From DASPKT01 sp035626475 (lineage in GTDB: Bacteria; Pseudomonadota; Alphaproteobacteria; Azospirillales; Azospirillaceae), in contig DASPNP010000005.1 of assembly GCA_035626475.1 (NCBI GenBank), positions 1 to 64,000 on the forward strand: DNA of 64,000 bases. The letters are read 5' to 3'. The notes beneath the pieces were generated by a model. It worked only from the letters and a program-made list of their open reading frames with translations, was not told the DNA's origin and did no database searches. Numbering within the stretch: position 1 is the stretch's first letter; the number at the start of each line of letters is the position of its first letter. Made by a program: the position numbers and the translations under genes. Positions 61,908 to 64,000 of the stretch are shown here, in pieces.

Positions 61908-62573
61908 TCACCGCCCCGCCGCCGGCTGGTGCTCGTCCCGGCGCTTATGGTGGTGGCGGCCGTTGTGGCGGTTCTCCTCGCGCGGGCGGGCCTGGGGCGC
62001 GGGCGGCTCCTCCGCCGGAGTCTCCAGCGCGAGGGGCTCCTCCTCCAGCGGTTTGGACAGGCGGAAGGGCTCGTCGGGAGCGCTGACGGCCGCCGGGGCG
62101 GGGTCGGCCGGCGGCGCGGCGATGGCGGGCTGGGGCGTGGCGGCCGGCGGCTGCACCGCGGCCGGCAGTGCCACGGTCGCCCCCGCCTTGCGCCGCACCG
62201 CGCCCTCGAACTGGGCGCCCGGGGCGATCTCCAGCAGGGCCTGGACGATGTCGCCGGAGACGAAGGAGCCGTTCTGCAGATAGACCTCGTCGCCGGTGAT
62301 CGAGCCGTCGACCCGGCCATGCACCCGCACCGCCCCGGCCGTGACATGGCCGGCGATGTGGCCCGACGGGCCGACGGTCAGCCGGGCGCAGGCGACGTCG
62401 CCGTCGATGCGGCCCTCGACATGCACCTCGCCGGGGGTGGAGAGGTCGCCGGAGATGCGCATGTCCGGCCCGATGATGGAGGGCATCGTTCCGTCGGCGC
62501 CCAGGGGTGCCGAGCCGGCGCCGACGGCGGCGCGCATGCCGGCGTCCAGACGGTCCTTAACCTTCGCAAACAT
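61908..62573 (-). CDS. Bactofilin (polymer-forming cytoskeletal protein)
   Basis: 221 aa. The bactofilin beta-helix runs ~35-135: SIIGPDMRISGDLSTPGEVH, VEGRIDGDVACARLTVGPSG, HVTAGAVRVHGRVDGSITGD. A Pro/Ala/Glu-rich tail (~150-221) ends in a basic His/Arg stretch. Self-assembles into filaments that place cell-wall enzymes. ATG at 62573 lies inside the M23 peptidase gene (17-bp overlap), so the two are coupled and probably act together. Confidence 0.92.
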   Translation of the reverse strand: MFAKVKDRLDAGMRAAVGAGSAPLGADGTMPSIIGPDMRISGDLSTPGEVHVEGRIDGDVACARLTVGPSGHIAGHVTAGAVRVHGRVDGSITGDEVYLQNGSFVSGDIVQALLEIAPGAQFEGAVRRKAGATVALPAAVQPPAATPQPAIAAPPADPAPAAVSAPDEPFRLSKPLEEEPLALETPAEEPPAPQARPREENRHNGRHHHKRRDEHQPAAGR

Positions 62574-63975
62574 GGCGGCCCTTCTCCATGAAGACGAGGG
62601 GATCAACGGGGCGCCCGCCGACCATCACCTCGTAGTGGACATGCGGCCCGCTGGAGCGACCGGAATTGCCCAGCGTGCCGATCTGCTGCCCGTGGGCGAT
62701 GCGCTCGCCCTCCCGGACCATCGCCTTTTCCAGATGCGCGTAGCGGGTGCGGATGCCGAAGCCGTGGTCGATGGTGACCTGGTGGCCGTAGCCGCCGTCA
62801 TAGCCGACCTCCACCACCGTGCCGGCCGCCGTGGCCGCGACCGGCGAGCGCAGCTGCGCCACAAGGTCGATGCCCTCATGCATCGCCCATTGCTTGGTGA
62901 AGGGGTCGCGGCGCTTGCCGAAGCCGCTGGCGACGTAGAAATCGTCCACCGGCGCCGTCAGCGGCAGCACGGTGCGCAGCGCCTGCAGCTTGGCCTGGCG
63001 CTCCAGCCGGTTCTCCAGCTTCGCCATGGCCTGGGTGGCGGCGGGCGGCAGCAGGTCGCCCGGCAGCTCGGGCAGCGCCACCAGCGGGCCGCCCATGCCG
63101 AAGCCGTCGCGGCCCAGCTTCGCCAGCACCGCCTCGATGTCGATGCCGGTGCCCTTCAGCGCGCTCTCCATCTGGCCGATGCGCAGATCGGCGTGCTGGG
63201 TGAGCCGGGCCAGCAGGGCCAGCTGCGCCTCGTTCACCGCCTGCACGCGGCGCTCGGCCCCGGCGCGCTCGGCGACCATGGCCTGCTCGCGGGTCTGCAG
63301 CGAGGCGGCCTCGGCGCGCAGTCCGGCGGCCTCCGCCTTGGCGGCGACCAGCGCCTGCCCCAGCCCCTCGATGCCCTCGGCCGACAGCGCGCCCGGATCG
63401 CCGGAGCCCAGCACCGAGGAGGTGACCTCCACCGAAGCGGCGGCGGCCTGGGCGCGGCGGGCGGCGAGGTCGAGGCTGGCGGAGCGCAGCTGGTCCAGCG
63501 AGGCGGACGCCGCTTCCAGCGTGCCCGAGAGCGCGGGATCGGCGGCCTTCAGGTCGGAGCGGGCGCCCGCGGCGGCCAGGCGCAGCGCCTTGGCGTCGGC
63601 CTCCGCGGCCTGCTCCAGCCGGGTCGCGGCGGCGGCGAGCCGCTCACGCAGTGCCTGCTCATGGCCCAGCGCCTGGTCCAGCGCCTCGCCGGCGGCGGCG
63701 AGCTTCTGCGCCAGGCCCGAGGCGGTGGCGCGGCTTTCCTCCAGCGAGGCGGCCAGGGTGCGGGAGCCCTCCTCCACCAGAGCGGCCTCGCGGCGGGCGT
63801 CGTTCAGCTTCACCCAGGTGGCGATCCAGCCGGCGCCGGTCAGCAGCATGCCGAGGAAGGCGAGGGCGACGAGGAGGGCGGGCCTGAGTCTTTGCCGGGG
63901 TCCGATGACGACGGAGCGAATCCTGTCATCCTCGACGATGATCACGCGCTCGTTGCGGACGATCGAGCTGAACAA
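62557..63975 (-). CDS. M23 (LytM-type) peptidase with coiled coil
   Basis: 472 aa. A short cytoplasmic N-terminus, one transmembrane helix (~32-52, ALLVALAFLGMLLTGAGWIA), a long Ala-rich coiled coil (~55-270), and a C-terminal LytM domain (~345-470). Zinc ligands: His and Asp in WAMHEGIDLVAQL and the HxH in SGPHVHYEVMVGG, so it should be active. Cleaves peptidoglycan cross-links in the periplasm. A TTG start at 63975 follows GGGTGGGAA; uncertain. The last 25 bases of the window hold only its upstream region. Confidence 0.9.
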   Translation of the reverse strand: MFSSIVRNERVIIVEDDRIRSVVIGPRQRLRPALLVALAFLGMLLTGAGWIATWVKLNDARREAALVEEGSRTLAASLEESRATASGLAQKLAAAGEALDQALGHEQALRERLAAAATRLEQAAEADAKALRLAAAGARSDLKAADPALSGTLEAASASLDQLRSASLDLAARRAQAAAASVEVTSSVLGSGDPGALSAEGIEGLGQALVAAKAEAAGLRAEAASLQTREQAMVAERAGAERRVQAVNEAQLALLARLTQHADLRIGQMESALKGTGIDIEAVLAKLGRDGFGMGGPLVALPELPGDLLPPAATQAMAKLENRLERQAKLQALRTVLPLTAPVDDFYVASGFGKRRDPFTKQWAMHEGIDLVAQLRSPVAATAAGTVVEVGYDGGYGHQVTIDHGFGIRTRYAHLEKAMVREGERIAHGQQIGTLGNSGRSSGPHVHYEVMVGGRPVDPLVFMEKGRHVCEG

Positions 63976-64000
63976 TTCCCACCCCCGGCCCTGTCTACCC

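Overview
This 64 kb window is high-GC, densely coding chromosomal DNA. It most resembles an alphaproteobacterium of the Rhodospirillales/Azospirillum-like kind. The supporting gene content is: a class I (archaeal-type) lysyl-tRNA synthetase, lysC next to ubiG, DUF1178, DUF952 beside pyrD, a RHH_4 protein, an IalB family protein, a ChrR-type sigma/anti-sigma pair, an FnrN-type regulator and an Atm1-type exporter. No rRNA, tRNA, prophage, transposase gene or CRISPR array was seen. The genus is not determined.

Layout. 1-10 kb (minus strand): prfA (cut by the window edge), hemA (glutamyl-tRNA reductase), ispG, a RodZ-like gene, ptsP, a nitronate monooxygenase and lysC. 10-16 kb: ubiG, small membrane and DUF1178 genes, a methyltransferase, then a two-gene signalling module whose kinase carries a plant-ethylene-receptor-like sensor, and an Ala/Gly-rich secreted protein. 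16-31 kb: upp, the Atm1 exporter, MarC, lysK, a higBA toxin-antitoxin pair, an acyltransferase, mtgA, a PAS histidine kinase, a DUF2807-like protein and methylmalonyl-CoA mutase. 31-42 kb: RHH protein, HAD phosphatase, degenerate EAL protein, pyrD-DUF952, a 69-residue protein behind a sigma54 promoter, an orphan peptide-binding protein, tiny membrane proteins, argG, an EEP hydrolase, a short SDR-like protein and a DmeF-type metal exporter. 42-53 kb: GST, MFS transporter, DinG-like helicase, AEC transporter, TerB, a protease-dead S24 regulator, alpha/beta hydrolase, rlmN, IalB. 53-64 kb: the ECF sigma-ChrR pair, fnr, an FNR-box gene, rlmI, the nadABC operon behind twin operators, then bactofilin and an M23 peptidase.

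Most of the window is housekeeping. The most notable items are the following. (1) An ethylene-receptor-like histidine kinase (12905-14503) keeps the equivalents of ETR1 Asp25, Tyr32, Ile62, Cys65 and His69 at one constant offset, and is translationally coupled to a lone receiver. (2) A canonical sigma54 promoter drives a 69-residue protein. (3) Several operator-grade signals are visible: twin palindromes before nadA, an FNR box before a GNAT-like gene beside fnr, a 22-bp perfect palindrome at a divergent promoter, and an ECF11-like promoter. (4) There are three families of short intergenic repeats. They include a ~195-bp element present in both orientations and a GTAGGTCGCAT palindrome inserted inside another repeat.

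Start codons were chosen by family length, Shine-Dalgarno sequence and overlap with neighbours. Large open frames antisense to these genes are GC-driven shadows and were left out.
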